This document shows positions 1 to 6,178 of a stretch of 7,423 bases of DNA, piece after piece (position 1 is the first letter of the stretch; every line of letters starts with the position of its first letter). This DNA comes from JBJHBP01 sp050485645. Lineage in GTDB: Bacteria; Pseudomonadota; Gammaproteobacteria; Steroidobacterales; Rariloculaceae. Location of the stretch: contig JBJHBT010000061.1 in assembly GCA_050485645.1 (NCBI GenBank), positions 1 to 7,423 on the forward strand, given 5' to 3'. A program made the translations under genes and the position numbers. A model generated the notes under the pieces. It ran no database searches and was not told the origin of the DNA. It saw only the letters and a list, made by a program, of their open reading frames with translations.

Positions 1-196
1 GGATGGTAGGCACACCGAAGGCCTTGGCCGCCTTCGCCAGGCCCGCCGTATTGTTGATGACCATCTGAGGTTCATGGCTGTTCAGGTTCGCGAGTTGATA
101 AGGCTGGTGGTCAATCAGAACGAGGACCGAGTCTTCGGGACGAAGAAGCGAAGAAAGTCCGTTACGAAAAGTGTCGAGGCCGTTCTTGGTGGTCAT
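1..196 (-). CDS. YcaC-like isochorismatase-family hydrolase, N-terminal part (runs off left edge)
   Basis: Only the first 65 codons are in the window. The reverse strand reads MTTKNGLDTFRNG, then SVLVLIDHQPYQLANLNSHE and INNTAGLAKAAKAFGVPTI. This is the opening beta-strand and helix of the cysteine-hydrolase (isochorismatase/YcaC) fold. Asp29 in the LIDHQ motif is the first residue of the family's Asp-Lys/Arg-Cys triad; the other two lie outside the window. The start at 196 is preceded by GAGGAG (plus-strand 206-211) with a 9-nt spacer, and relatives as I recall them begin with a similar LDTFRNG segment. An in-frame ATG at 241, also with a GGGAGG-type ribosome site, would add 15 residues and is the alternative start. 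The gene is transcribed divergently from the 488-2041 operon, which encodes a paralogue of it. Members of this fold hydrolyse varied small amides or ethers, or have no known substrate, so the true substrate is unknown. Confidence 0.85.
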   Translation of the reverse strand, partial: MTTKNGLDTFRNGLSSLLRPEDSVLVLIDHQPYQLANLNSHEPQMVINNTAGLAKAAKAFGVPTI

Positions 197-487
197 GAGA
201 TTGGGCTCCTCACGGTTGTGGGTGGGTAGGAGAGTGAGCATGTCAGCCTCCCTGTCGCTCAGTGTCGACGACGCAGGTGCAGAGTGATTGCCGTTCCATA
301 TGGTGATTTGGACGAAAACATCGTCGGGAACGGTCGGCCGGAGTTTCGATGCTCTATGCCACTACTCCACGACGGCACGCGCAGCACAACCGCAGCACAT
401 AGATCCAAGAACGCCGTCCGGCAACGGCGCTAGTGTCTGTCCTGCATTGACGTGTGTTGATCAGCCCCCAACCAGGAAGCGCAAGCC
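197..487. promoter_or_regulatory. Divergent intergenic control region
   Basis: This 291-bp gap separates two divergent hydrolase genes, so it should contain promoters for both directions. I see no convincing -35/-10 pair on either strand. Visible elements are a 9-bp direct repeat CGCAGCACA (380-388 and 391-399, 11-bp period), a short inverted repeat GACGA-N5-TCGTC (311-325), and the ribosome sites of the flanking genes (AGGAAG at 474-479 for the right gene, GAGGAG on the reverse strand at 206-211 for the left gene). No regulator gene lies inside the window. The region call is safe by position; the individual operator candidates are weak. Confidence 0.5.
380..399. repeat. 9-bp direct repeat with 11-bp period, possible operator
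   Basis: CGCAGCACA occurs at 380-388 and again, identically, at 391-399, with two bases between copies. An 11-bp period puts both copies on the same DNA face. The repeat lies about 90 bp upstream of the alpha/beta hydrolase start, a plausible activator site. In GC-rich DNA a repeat of this size may be chance, so the operator role is only suggested. Confidence 0.3.
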
Positions 488-1312
488 ATGCCCACTATCA
501 CGGTCAGAAACGGCACCGAGATCTACTACAAGGATTGGGGCAAAGGGCAGCCAGTCGTGTTCAGCCACGGCTGGCCGCTCAATGCCGACAGCTGGGAGTC
601 GCAGATGCTGTTTTTGGCATCAAAAGGCTACCGGTGCATTGCCCACGACCGGCGCGGCCACGGCCGTTCGAGCCAGCCATGGGACGGCAACGACATGAAC
701 ACGTATGCCGATGATCTTGCGGAGCTGATCGAGCGACTCGACCTGGAGAACGCGGTGTTGTTCGGCTTCTCGACCGGCGGCGGGGAGGTCGCTCGTTACA
801 TCGGGCGGCATGGCACGGCGCGGGTCGCAAAGGCAGGGCTGATCGCGGCCGTTCCGCCGTTGATGCTGAAGACGCCAGGCAACCCAGGTGGGTTGCCGAT
901 CGACGTTTTCGACGGTTTGCGCACTGCGTCGACAGCGGACCGCTCGCAGCTCTACATCGATATTGCCGCCGGTCCGTTCTTCGGATTCAACAGGTCCGGC
1001 GCGAAAGCATCCCAAGGGATGATCGACTCGTTCTGGCGACAGGGCATGCAAGCCGGCCACAAGAACGCTCTCGATTGCATCAAGGCGTTCTCGGAATCCG
1101 ATTTCACGGAGGACCTGAAGAAATTCGACGTGCCGACGCTGATCGTGCATGGCGACGATGATCAGATCGTGCCGATCGACGCTGCCGCCCACGCTTCGGC
1201 GAAGCTCATTCGGGGGGCGACGCTCAAGGTCTATCGCGGCGCGCCACACGGGCTTGCCGATACACACAAGCAGCAGCTCAACACGGATCTGCTTGCGTTC
1301 ATCGAAACCTGA
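488..1312 (+). CDS. Alpha/beta hydrolase, non-heme chloroperoxidase/arylesterase type
   Basis: This 274-residue protein is full length for the cofactor-free haloperoxidase/arylesterase family, whose well-known member is the Pseudomonas fluorescens aryl esterase. The family hydrolyses small esters and can form peracids from carboxylic acids and hydrogen peroxide. Visible motifs in order are the oxyanion segment FSHGWP (residues 25-30), DRRGHGRS (54-61), the nucleophile elbow GFSTGGG with Ser95, the acid segment HGDDDQIVP with the likely catalytic Asp225, and APHG with the catalytic His254. The triad is complete. No signal peptide is visible, so it should be cytosolic. The start at 488 has AGGAAG at 474-479 with an 8-nt spacer. 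It is the first gene of an operon, 15 nt before a YcaC-like hydrolase. The halogenation seen in vitro for the family is a side activity; the natural substrate is unknown. Confidence 0.92.
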   Translation: MPTITVRNGTEIYYKDWGKGQPVVFSHGWPLNADSWESQMLFLASKGYRCIAHDRRGHGRSSQPWDGNDMNTYADDLAELIERLDLENAVLFGFSTGGGEVARYIGRHGTARVAKAGLIAAVPPLMLKTPGNPGGLPIDVFDGLRTASTADRSQLYIDIAAGPFFGFNRSGAKASQGMIDSFWRQGMQAGHKNALDCIKAFSESDFTEDLKKFDVPTLIVHGDDDQIVPIDAAAHASAKLIRGATLKVYRGAPHGLADTHKQQLNTDLLAFIET

Positions 1313-1327
1313 ACAGGAGAAATACCC

Positions 1328-2041
1328 ATGTCACAAGGTCATGACCGTCCGAATCTCAGCGAAAAAGGCCTCCTGACGCCCGACAATTGCGTCGTTGCGA
1401 TCATCGATCTGCAGCCGCAGATGCTGTTCGGAGTCGCGAATTTCGACCGGCAGCTCGTCATCAACAACAACGAGCTGCTTTGCAAGGCCGCGCAGGTGTT
1501 CGAAGTGCCGGTCGTGCTATCAACAGTTGAAACGAAGGCGTTCAGCGGCCAGATGTGGCCGCAGATCCAAGCCATTTTCCCACGGCAGACGCCGATCGAG
1601 CGCTCGACGATGAACTCGTGGGACGACAAAGCATTCGTCGCGGCGGTCGAGAAGGCCGGCCGTAAAAAGATCGTGCTTGCGGGGCTGTGGACCGAGACCT
1701 GTGTCGCGCTCCCGACTATTCAGGCGATTCACGACGGCTACGAGGTTTACGTCGTGGAGGACTGCTGCGGCGACGTGAGCGCGCTGTCGCACGAGAACGC
1801 GATGAAGCGTGTCGTGCAAGCTGGCGCGAAACCGGTCACCGCGCTCTCCGTCTTGCTCGAATGGCAGCGCGACTGGGCGCACCGCGGCACCTACGACGCG
1901 GTCATGGACATCGTCAAGAATCACTGTGGGGCCTACGGAGTAGGTGTGGAGTACGCCTACACGATGGTGCACGGCACGCCGCCCACCCTGTTTCCGGAGT
2001 ACGTCGTTTCGCGACCCCCGGCGCAGGTCAAGAGTGCCTGA
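1328..2041 (+). CDS. YcaC-like isochorismatase-family cysteine hydrolase
   Basis: This 237-residue protein has the complete isochorismatase/YcaC fold. The triad candidates are Asp27 in AIIDLQPQ, Arg92 in the IERSTMNSW segment (the Lys/Arg position by my alignment with E. coli YcaC), and nucleophile Cys125 in AGLWTETCV. EWQRDW near 178-183 matches the YcaC ELHRDW segment. The protein is longer than YcaC as I recall it (about 208 residues), with a C-terminal extension containing GVGVEYAYTMVHG. AGGAGA at 1315-1320 with a 7-nt spacer supports the start, and the 15-nt gap behind the alpha/beta hydrolase implies co-transcription. The truncated divergent gene at 1-196 is a paralogue; the two share a PED/PDN-SV-VxxID-QPxxL pattern and an INNxxxLxKAA helix. 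No signal peptide is visible. YcaC itself has no established substrate, so none is assigned here. Confidence 0.9.
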   Translation: MSQGHDRPNLSEKGLLTPDNCVVAIIDLQPQMLFGVANFDRQLVINNNELLCKAAQVFEVPVVLSTVETKAFSGQMWPQIQAIFPRQTPIERSTMNSWDDKAFVAAVEKAGRKKIVLAGLWTETCVALPTIQAIHDGYEVYVVEDCCGDVSALSHENAMKRVVQAGAKPVTALSVLLEWQRDWAHRGTYDAVMDIVKNHCGAYGVGVEYAYTMVHGTPPTLFPEYVVSRPPAQVKSA

Positions 2042-2081
2042 ACGATCCGTCTCGCGCCGAGGTCGGCACCGGGGTGACAAC

Positions 2082-2195
2082 ATGATCGAATTGGTCATCG
2101 AACAGCGGCGTCGCAGCCTTGGCGGCAGCTTTGAAGTTCGCCGCGTGCTGCCGTTCGCGACGCAGCGCATGGCGACCGCCACTGTCGCGGCCTGA
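2082..2195 (+). pseudogene. Truncated pirin N-terminus (remnant)
   Basis: This 37-codon reading frame starts MIELVIEQRRRSLGGSFEVR and continues RVLPFATQRM. That is the characteristic beginning of canonical pirins, which next read VGPF-FFDH-GP and carry the metal-binding cupin. Here the match stops after Met30 and a short unrelated tail (ATATVAA) leads to TGA at 2193-2195. No frame before 2231 restores the missing part, so all metal-binding residues and both cupin domains are gone. It sits 40 nt behind the isochorismatase-family gene, as if it had been the third gene of that operon, with only a weak GGGG-type ribosome site. The intact pirin at 6179 is of the divergent YhaK type with a different N-terminus, so this is not a simple copy of it. 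A novel small peptide is the alternative and is less likely. Confidence 0.7.
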
Positions 2196-2230
2196 CCGGG
2201 TGCGGTTTCGCAAGGTATGAGGAGACCCGG

Positions 2231-4084
2231 ATGGCAGATCTGATCCTGCGCAACGCCAAGGTGACCACACTCGATCCGAAACGGCCGTCGGCGACTGCCG
2301 TTGCCGTCGCCGACGGCGTCATTGTCGCGGTGGGCGACGAAGCCGCGGTGATGGCAAAAATCAGCAGCCATACCCGCATCGTCGATGCCGGCGGTCGCCG
2401 CCTGATCCCCGGCCTCAACGACAGCCACACGCACCTCATCCGCGGCGGCCTGAACTACAACCTCGAACTGCGCTGGGACGGCGTGCGCACGCTGGCCGAC
2501 GCGATGGCGATGCTCAAGGCGCAGGTCGCGCGCACGCCCGCGCCGCAGTGGGTGCGCGTGGTCGGCGGCTTCACCGAGCACCAGTTCGCCGAGAAGCGGC
2601 TGCCGACCCTGGACGAGATCAACGCGATCGCGCCGGACACGCCGGTGTTCATCATGCGCCTGTACGACCGCGCCCTGCTCAACCGCGCCGCGCTGCGCGC
2701 GGTCGGCTACGACCGAAACACACCGAATCCGCCGGGCGGCGAGATCCAGCGAGACGGCAACGGCAACCCGACCGGACTGCTGCTGGCCAAGCCGAACGCG
2801 CTGATCCTGTACGCCACGCTCGCTGCTGGGCCAAAACTACCGCCCGAATACCAGATCAACTCCACGCGCCACTTCATGCGCGAGCTCAACCGTCTCGGCA
2901 TCACGTCGGTGATCGACGCCGGCGGCGGCTTCCAGAACTATCCGGAAGACTACGAGATCATCCGCAAGCTGCACGCCGACGGCGAGCTCACGGTGCGCAT
3001 CGCCTACAACCTGTTCACCCAGAACAGTGGCGGAGAGCAGGCCGACTTCGACCGCTGGACCAAGCTGCTCTCCCCGCGCGAAGGCGACGACATGCTGCGC
3101 CACAACGGCGCAGGCGAAATGCTCGTGTTCTCGGCCGCCGACTTCGAACTGTTCAGCGAGCCACGTCCCGAGCTGCCTGCGGACCTGGAACCGAACCTGG
3201 AACAGGTGGTGCGACTTCTGGCGCAGAAGCGCTGGCCGTTCCGCATCCACGCCACCTACGACGAGAGCATCTCGCGCATCCTCGCCGTCTACGAGAGGGT
3301 GGATCGCGAGGTCCCGTTCGACGGCCTGCACTGGCTCATTGATCACGCTGAGACCATCTCCGAACGCAACATCGGCCGGGTGCGTGCGCTGGGTGGCGGC
3401 ATCGCCGTACAGCACCGCATGGCGTACCAGGGCGAGGCATTCGTGGAACGGCACGGCGCCGAGGCCGGCCGACACACGCCGCCGTTGCGACGAATGCTGG
3501 AAGCCGGTGTCCCGGTCGGCGCGGGTACCGATGCCACCCGTGTTGCCAGCTACAACCCGTGGGCGGCGCTGTACTGGCTCAGCACCGGGCGCACCATCGG
3601 TGGCCTGCAGCTATTCGGCGACGACAACCGTCTGGAACGCGAGGAAGCGCTGCGGCTGTGGACTCACGGCAGCGCCTGGTTCTCCAGCGAACAGGATCGC
3701 AAGGGTGTCCTCGCGGTCGGGCAGTTCGCCGACTTCAGCTTGCTCTCGGCCGACTATTTCGCGGTCGAGGACGAGGCGATCAAGGACATCACCAGCGTGC
3801 TGACAGTGGTCGGCGGCAAGGTGGTGCACGACGATGGCGAGTACGCCGGACTGGCGCCGGCGCTGCCCGCGCCAATGCCCGACTGGTCGCCGGTGCGGCA
3901 CTTCGGTGGCTACCAGGGCGCGACGCTGGCGCAGGCCACTGCCGCGTTCGCCGCCGCACACGCACACGCGCACGATGCCAGCTGCCGCGTGCACGGTCAC
4001 GGCCATGCCGCGCGCCGCGCCGCACCGACCAGCGACTACCGGAGTTTCTGGGGCGCGCTGGGTTGCTCGTGCTTCGCGTTCTGA
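2231..4084 (+). CDS. YtcJ-like metal-dependent amidohydrolase with His/Cys-rich tail
   Basis: This 617-residue protein belongs to the amidohydrolase superfamily, Amidohydro_3/YtcJ branch. The N-terminal beta-sandwich segment MADLILRNAKVTTLD precedes the metal motif DSHTH with His66 and His68. Further ligand candidates are His340 in FRIHATYDES, His372 in LIDHAE and Asp434 in GAGTDATRV. GQFADFSLLSADYF (about 498-510) is the usual return to the C-terminal sandwich. The enzyme should hydrolyse an amide, imide or related C-N bond; the substrate is unknown. Residues 577-592 contain six His and one Cys (AHAHAHDASCRVHGHGH) and the chain ends FWGALGCSCFAF, resembling a metal-binding appendage. GAGGAG at 2219-2224 with a 6-nt spacer supports the start. 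No signal peptide is visible. It is the first gene of the 2231-6877 operon, 16 nt before the exporter start. Third positions look more GC-rich than in the 488-2041 genes. Confidence 0.92.
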   Translation: MADLILRNAKVTTLDPKRPSATAVAVADGVIVAVGDEAAVMAKISSHTRIVDAGGRRLIPGLNDSHTHLIRGGLNYNLELRWDGVRTLADAMAMLKAQVARTPAPQWVRVVGGFTEHQFAEKRLPTLDEINAIAPDTPVFIMRLYDRALLNRAALRAVGYDRNTPNPPGGEIQRDGNGNPTGLLLAKPNALILYATLAAGPKLPPEYQINSTRHFMRELNRLGITSVIDAGGGFQNYPEDYEIIRKLHADGELTVRIAYNLFTQNSGGEQADFDRWTKLLSPREGDDMLRHNGAGEMLVFSAADFELFSEPRPELPADLEPNLEQVVRLLAQKRWPFRIHATYDESISRILAVYERVDREVPFDGLHWLIDHAETISERNIGRVRALGGGIAVQHRMAYQGEAFVERHGAEAGRHTPPLRRMLEAGVPVGAGTDATRVASYNPWAALYWLSTGRTIGGLQLFGDDNRLEREEALRLWTHGSAWFSSEQDRKGVLAVGQFADFSLLSADYFAVEDEAIKDITSVLTVVGGKVVHDDGEYAGLAPALPAPMPDWSPVRHFGGYQGATLAQATAAFAAAHAHAHDASCRVHGHGHAARRAAPTSDYRSFWGALGCSCFAF

Positions 4085-4100
4085 GATGCGGAAAACAACG

Positions 4101-5756
4101 ATGAGCCAAACCTCTTCCCCGCCAGGCGTGGTCGCGCTCGGGGCCTGGTCGCCGTTGACCCAGCCCACATTCCGCAATTTTTGGCTGGCGGTCCTGGTCA
4201 GCAACATCGGCAGCTGGATACACGACGTTAGCGCGGCCTGGGTGATGGCCGAGAACACCGGCTCGCCGTTCATGGTCGCGGCGGTGCAGTCGGCAACCAC
4301 GCTGCCGGTGGTGTTGCTGGCGGTGCTGGCCGGGACGCTCGCCGACATCGTGGATCGCCGCAAGTACCTGATCGTGGCGCAACTGTGGATGCTGCTGGTT
4401 GCCAGCACGCTGGCGCTGCTGGCGCATCTGGACATGCTGGCGCCGTGGACGCTGATCGCGCTGACCTTCGCGCTCGGCATTGGTGCGGCGATGGCGATGC
4501 CGGCGCAACAGGCGACAATCCCGGAGCTGGTGCCACAGGAGATGCTGAGCCCGGCGGTGGCGCTGGGATCACTGAGTATGAACATTGCGCGCGCCATCGG
4601 CCCGGCGCTGGGCGGGCTGATCGTGGCCAGCGCCGGGATAGAGTGGGCGTTCGGGATCAACGCGCTGAGCTTCCTGGGCATCGTAATCGTGCTGATCTTC
4701 TGGCGCCGCGCTCCCACCACATCGGTGCTGGCGTCGGAGTCGTTCGGTGTTGCGCTGCGCGCGGGACTGCGCTACGCGACCCATGCTTCGGTACTGCAAT
4801 CCGTACTGGTCAAGGCCGCCAGCTTCTTCTTATTCGCCAGCGCGCTGACCGCGCTGTTGCCTATCGTTGTCAATCGGGAAGTGGAGGCGAGTGCCGGCAC
4901 CTTCGGCATGCTGCTGGGCTGCATCGGCATCGGGGCGATGAGCGGCGCGTTGCTGCTGCCGCGGTTGCGTGCGCGGTTCGATCCCGACCGCCTGGTGCTC
5001 ATCGCCACCCTGGTTTACGCCGGCTGCATCTCAGCGGTGGCGCTGTTGCGCGATATTCCTGCGCTGTACGTAGTTTCGTTGGTCAACGGCTTCGCCTGGA
5101 TCACAGTGTTGTCGTCGCTGCAGATCGCCGCCCAAAGCGCGCTCCCGGCATGGGTGCGTGCCCGAGCGCTTGCGCTGTACATTGTGGTATTCGCCGGAGG
5201 CATGGCGATTGGAAGCCTGGGCTGGGGCACATTGGCGCAGCAGACCAGCACTTCGGTGGCGCTGCTGACAGCGGCTGCCGGCACTGCGCTGGCGGCACTG
5301 TTCGGCCTGCGTTTCCGACTGGGCGACGCGGCCAACGTGAACGTCACGCCGTCCGGACACTGGCCGCAGCCGATTGTGGTGGAGGACATCGCCGCCGATC
5401 GCGGCCCGGTGCTGACCACCATCGAATATCGCATCGCGCTTGATCGGCGTGAGAAGTTCCTGCACCTTATGCGCCTGCTCGGCCGCAGCCGCCGCCGCGA
5501 CGGCGCGGTGCAGTGGGGCGTGGCCGAGGACACCACCGAGCCAGGCACTTTTCTGGAGTACTTCCTCGACAGCTCGTGGGTGGAACATCTGCGCCAGCAC
5601 GAACGGGTGACCGAGGACGAGCGCGCACTGCAGGAACGAATCCTGGCGCTGCTGGCCGATCCGGGCCAGCGCCCACAGGTGCGCCACTATGTCGGCGGCG
5701 CGCCCGGCGCAACCCTGCAACAACCGGACGCATCGAGTGGCAGGGAGATGGTATGA
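4101..5756 (+). CDS. MFS exporter of the MFS_3 (EntS-like) type with C-terminal cytosolic domain
   Basis: This 551-residue inner-membrane transporter has about 400 residues of alternating hydrophobic helices typical of the major facilitator fold. The loop 2-3 signature GTLADIVDRRK lies at residues 78-88, MPAQQATIPELVP at about 133-145 and NIARAIGPALGG at 161-172. A soluble tail of about 130 residues follows (HWPQPIVVEDI, EYRIALDRR, RRRDGAVQWGV, SSWVEHLRQHERVT); this tail is usual in MFS_3 (PF05977, transmembrane secretion effector) proteins. The family includes siderophore and drug exporters, so export of a small molecule is likely, with substrate unknown. The start at 4101 has GGAA seven nt upstream. 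An in-frame ATG at 4086, nearly touching the amidohydrolase stop, is equally possible and adds five residues. The stop overlaps an ATGA at 5753-5756. Confidence 0.9.
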   Translation: MSQTSSPPGVVALGAWSPLTQPTFRNFWLAVLVSNIGSWIHDVSAAWVMAENTGSPFMVAAVQSATTLPVVLLAVLAGTLADIVDRRKYLIVAQLWMLLVASTLALLAHLDMLAPWTLIALTFALGIGAAMAMPAQQATIPELVPQEMLSPAVALGSLSMNIARAIGPALGGLIVASAGIEWAFGINALSFLGIVIVLIFWRRAPTTSVLASESFGVALRAGLRYATHASVLQSVLVKAASFFLFASALTALLPIVVNREVEASAGTFGMLLGCIGIGAMSGALLLPRLRARFDPDRLVLIATLVYAGCISAVALLRDIPALYVVSLVNGFAWITVLSSLQIAAQSALPAWVRARALALYIVVFAGGMAIGSLGWGTLAQQTSTSVALLTAAAGTALAALFGLRFRLGDAANVNVTPSGHWPQPIVVEDIAADRGPVLTTIEYRIALDRREKFLHLMRLLGRSRRRDGAVQWGVAEDTTEPGTFLEYFLDSSWVEHLRQHERVTEDERALQERILALLADPGQRPQVRHYVGGAPGATLQQPDASSGREMV

Positions 5757-5769
5757 CCGGAGATCTGCA

Positions 5770-6000
5770 ATGAGAATCGCGCTCGGCTTTCTGCTTGCGT
5801 TCGGCATCGGCGCCGCATGCCGCATCGCCGGTGTGCCGCTGCCGGCACCGCCCGTGCTGATCGGCGCGCTGTTGGTCGTCGCCATGAGCACCGGATACGT
5901 GCTCACCGACCGCGTTGTGCGGTCTCGGGCGCTGAAGCATCGCGCCTCTTGCGGTCGGCCGTCCGGCGAGCCGTCGGGCTCCGAGCCGAGGACGCCGTGA
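5770..6000 (+). CDS. XapX-domain (DUF1427) small membrane protein, copy 1
   Basis: This 76-residue protein has two hydrophobic segments, ALGFLLAFGIGAACRIAG (residues 4-21) and VLIGALLVVAMSTGYVL (29-45), joined by VPLPAPP. That VP-PAPP hinge, with a preceding small-residue helix, identifies the XapX/DUF1427 family, whose function is unknown. Residues 46-76 are a polar, basic and Pro/Gly-rich tail absent from copy 2. Cys17 in GAACR is shared by both copies. The start has GGAG at 5759-5762 with a 7-nt spacer and follows the exporter stop by 13 nt. Its stop codon overlaps the GTG start of copy 2. It probably forms an inner-membrane hairpin. Its place between an exporter and a pirin suggests a role with the transporter, which is inference only. 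Confidence 0.85.
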   Translation: MRIALGFLLAFGIGAACRIAGVPLPAPPVLIGALLVVAMSTGYVLTDRVVRSRALKHRASCGRPSGEPSGSEPRTP

Positions 6001-6155
6001 ACGAGGTCATCGGCTTGCTGTTGGGATGCGTGATAGGCGCGGCGTGTCGATGGTTCGACATTCCCGTGCCCGCGCCGCCGCGCATCGCAGGCGCACTACT
6101 CGTCGTGGTTATGACGCTGGGGTTCATGGCAGCGGACATGCTGATCGCAGCCTGA
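5997..6155 (+). CDS. XapX-domain (DUF1427) small membrane protein, copy 2
   Basis: This 52-residue protein starts at a GTG that overlaps the preceding stop (GTGA, 5997-6000), a classic translational coupling arrangement, with GAGGA at 5988-5992 four nt upstream. It reads MNEVIGLLLGCVIGAACRWF, then DIPVPAPPRIAGALLVVVMT, then LGFMAADMLIAA. GAACR, P-PAPP, GALLVV-M and G-xxxxD line up with copy 1 without gaps, so the two are tandem paralogues. Two transmembrane segments fill almost the whole chain and there is no polar tail. The size is close to the minimal XapX domain. Function is unknown; paired copies could form a heteromeric membrane complex, by analogy with other paired small membrane proteins. 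The gene is short enough that automatic annotation may miss it or begin it wrongly upstream in the same frame. Confidence 0.82.
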   Translation: MNEVIGLLLGCVIGAACRWFDIPVPAPPRIAGALLVVVMTLGFMAADMLIAA

Positions 6156-6178
6156 TACGAACCAATGAGGTGCAACCT

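Noticed and set aside
296..303. CCATATGG palindrome as an operator
   Set aside because: Eight-bp symmetry with no extension and no second copy is too little to support a binding site.
288..698. 136-codon plus-strand frame overlapping the intergenic region and the hydrolase start
   Set aside because: It overlaps the true hydrolase in another frame, lacks a ribosome site and has a Ser/Arg/Pro-rich chance composition.
620..1267. 215-codon minus-strand frame opposite the alpha/beta hydrolase
   Set aside because: The plus-strand protein has a full catalytic triad and a ribosome site; the antisense frame shows no family features.
2056..2067. GCCGA-GG-TCGGC hairpin after the isochorismatase-family gene as a terminator
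   Set aside because: Arms of 5 bp with a 2-nt loop and no following T-run do not support a rho-independent terminator.
1520..2581. 353-codon open frame on the minus strand
   Set aside because: It is antisense to two well-identified genes, is rich in Arg and His with no recognisable domain, and is explained by GC-rich third positions on the other strand.
3611..4720. 369-codon open frame on the minus strand
   Set aside because: It spans the amidohydrolase/exporter junction antisense to both, and has low-complexity Ala/Ser/Arg composition with no motif.
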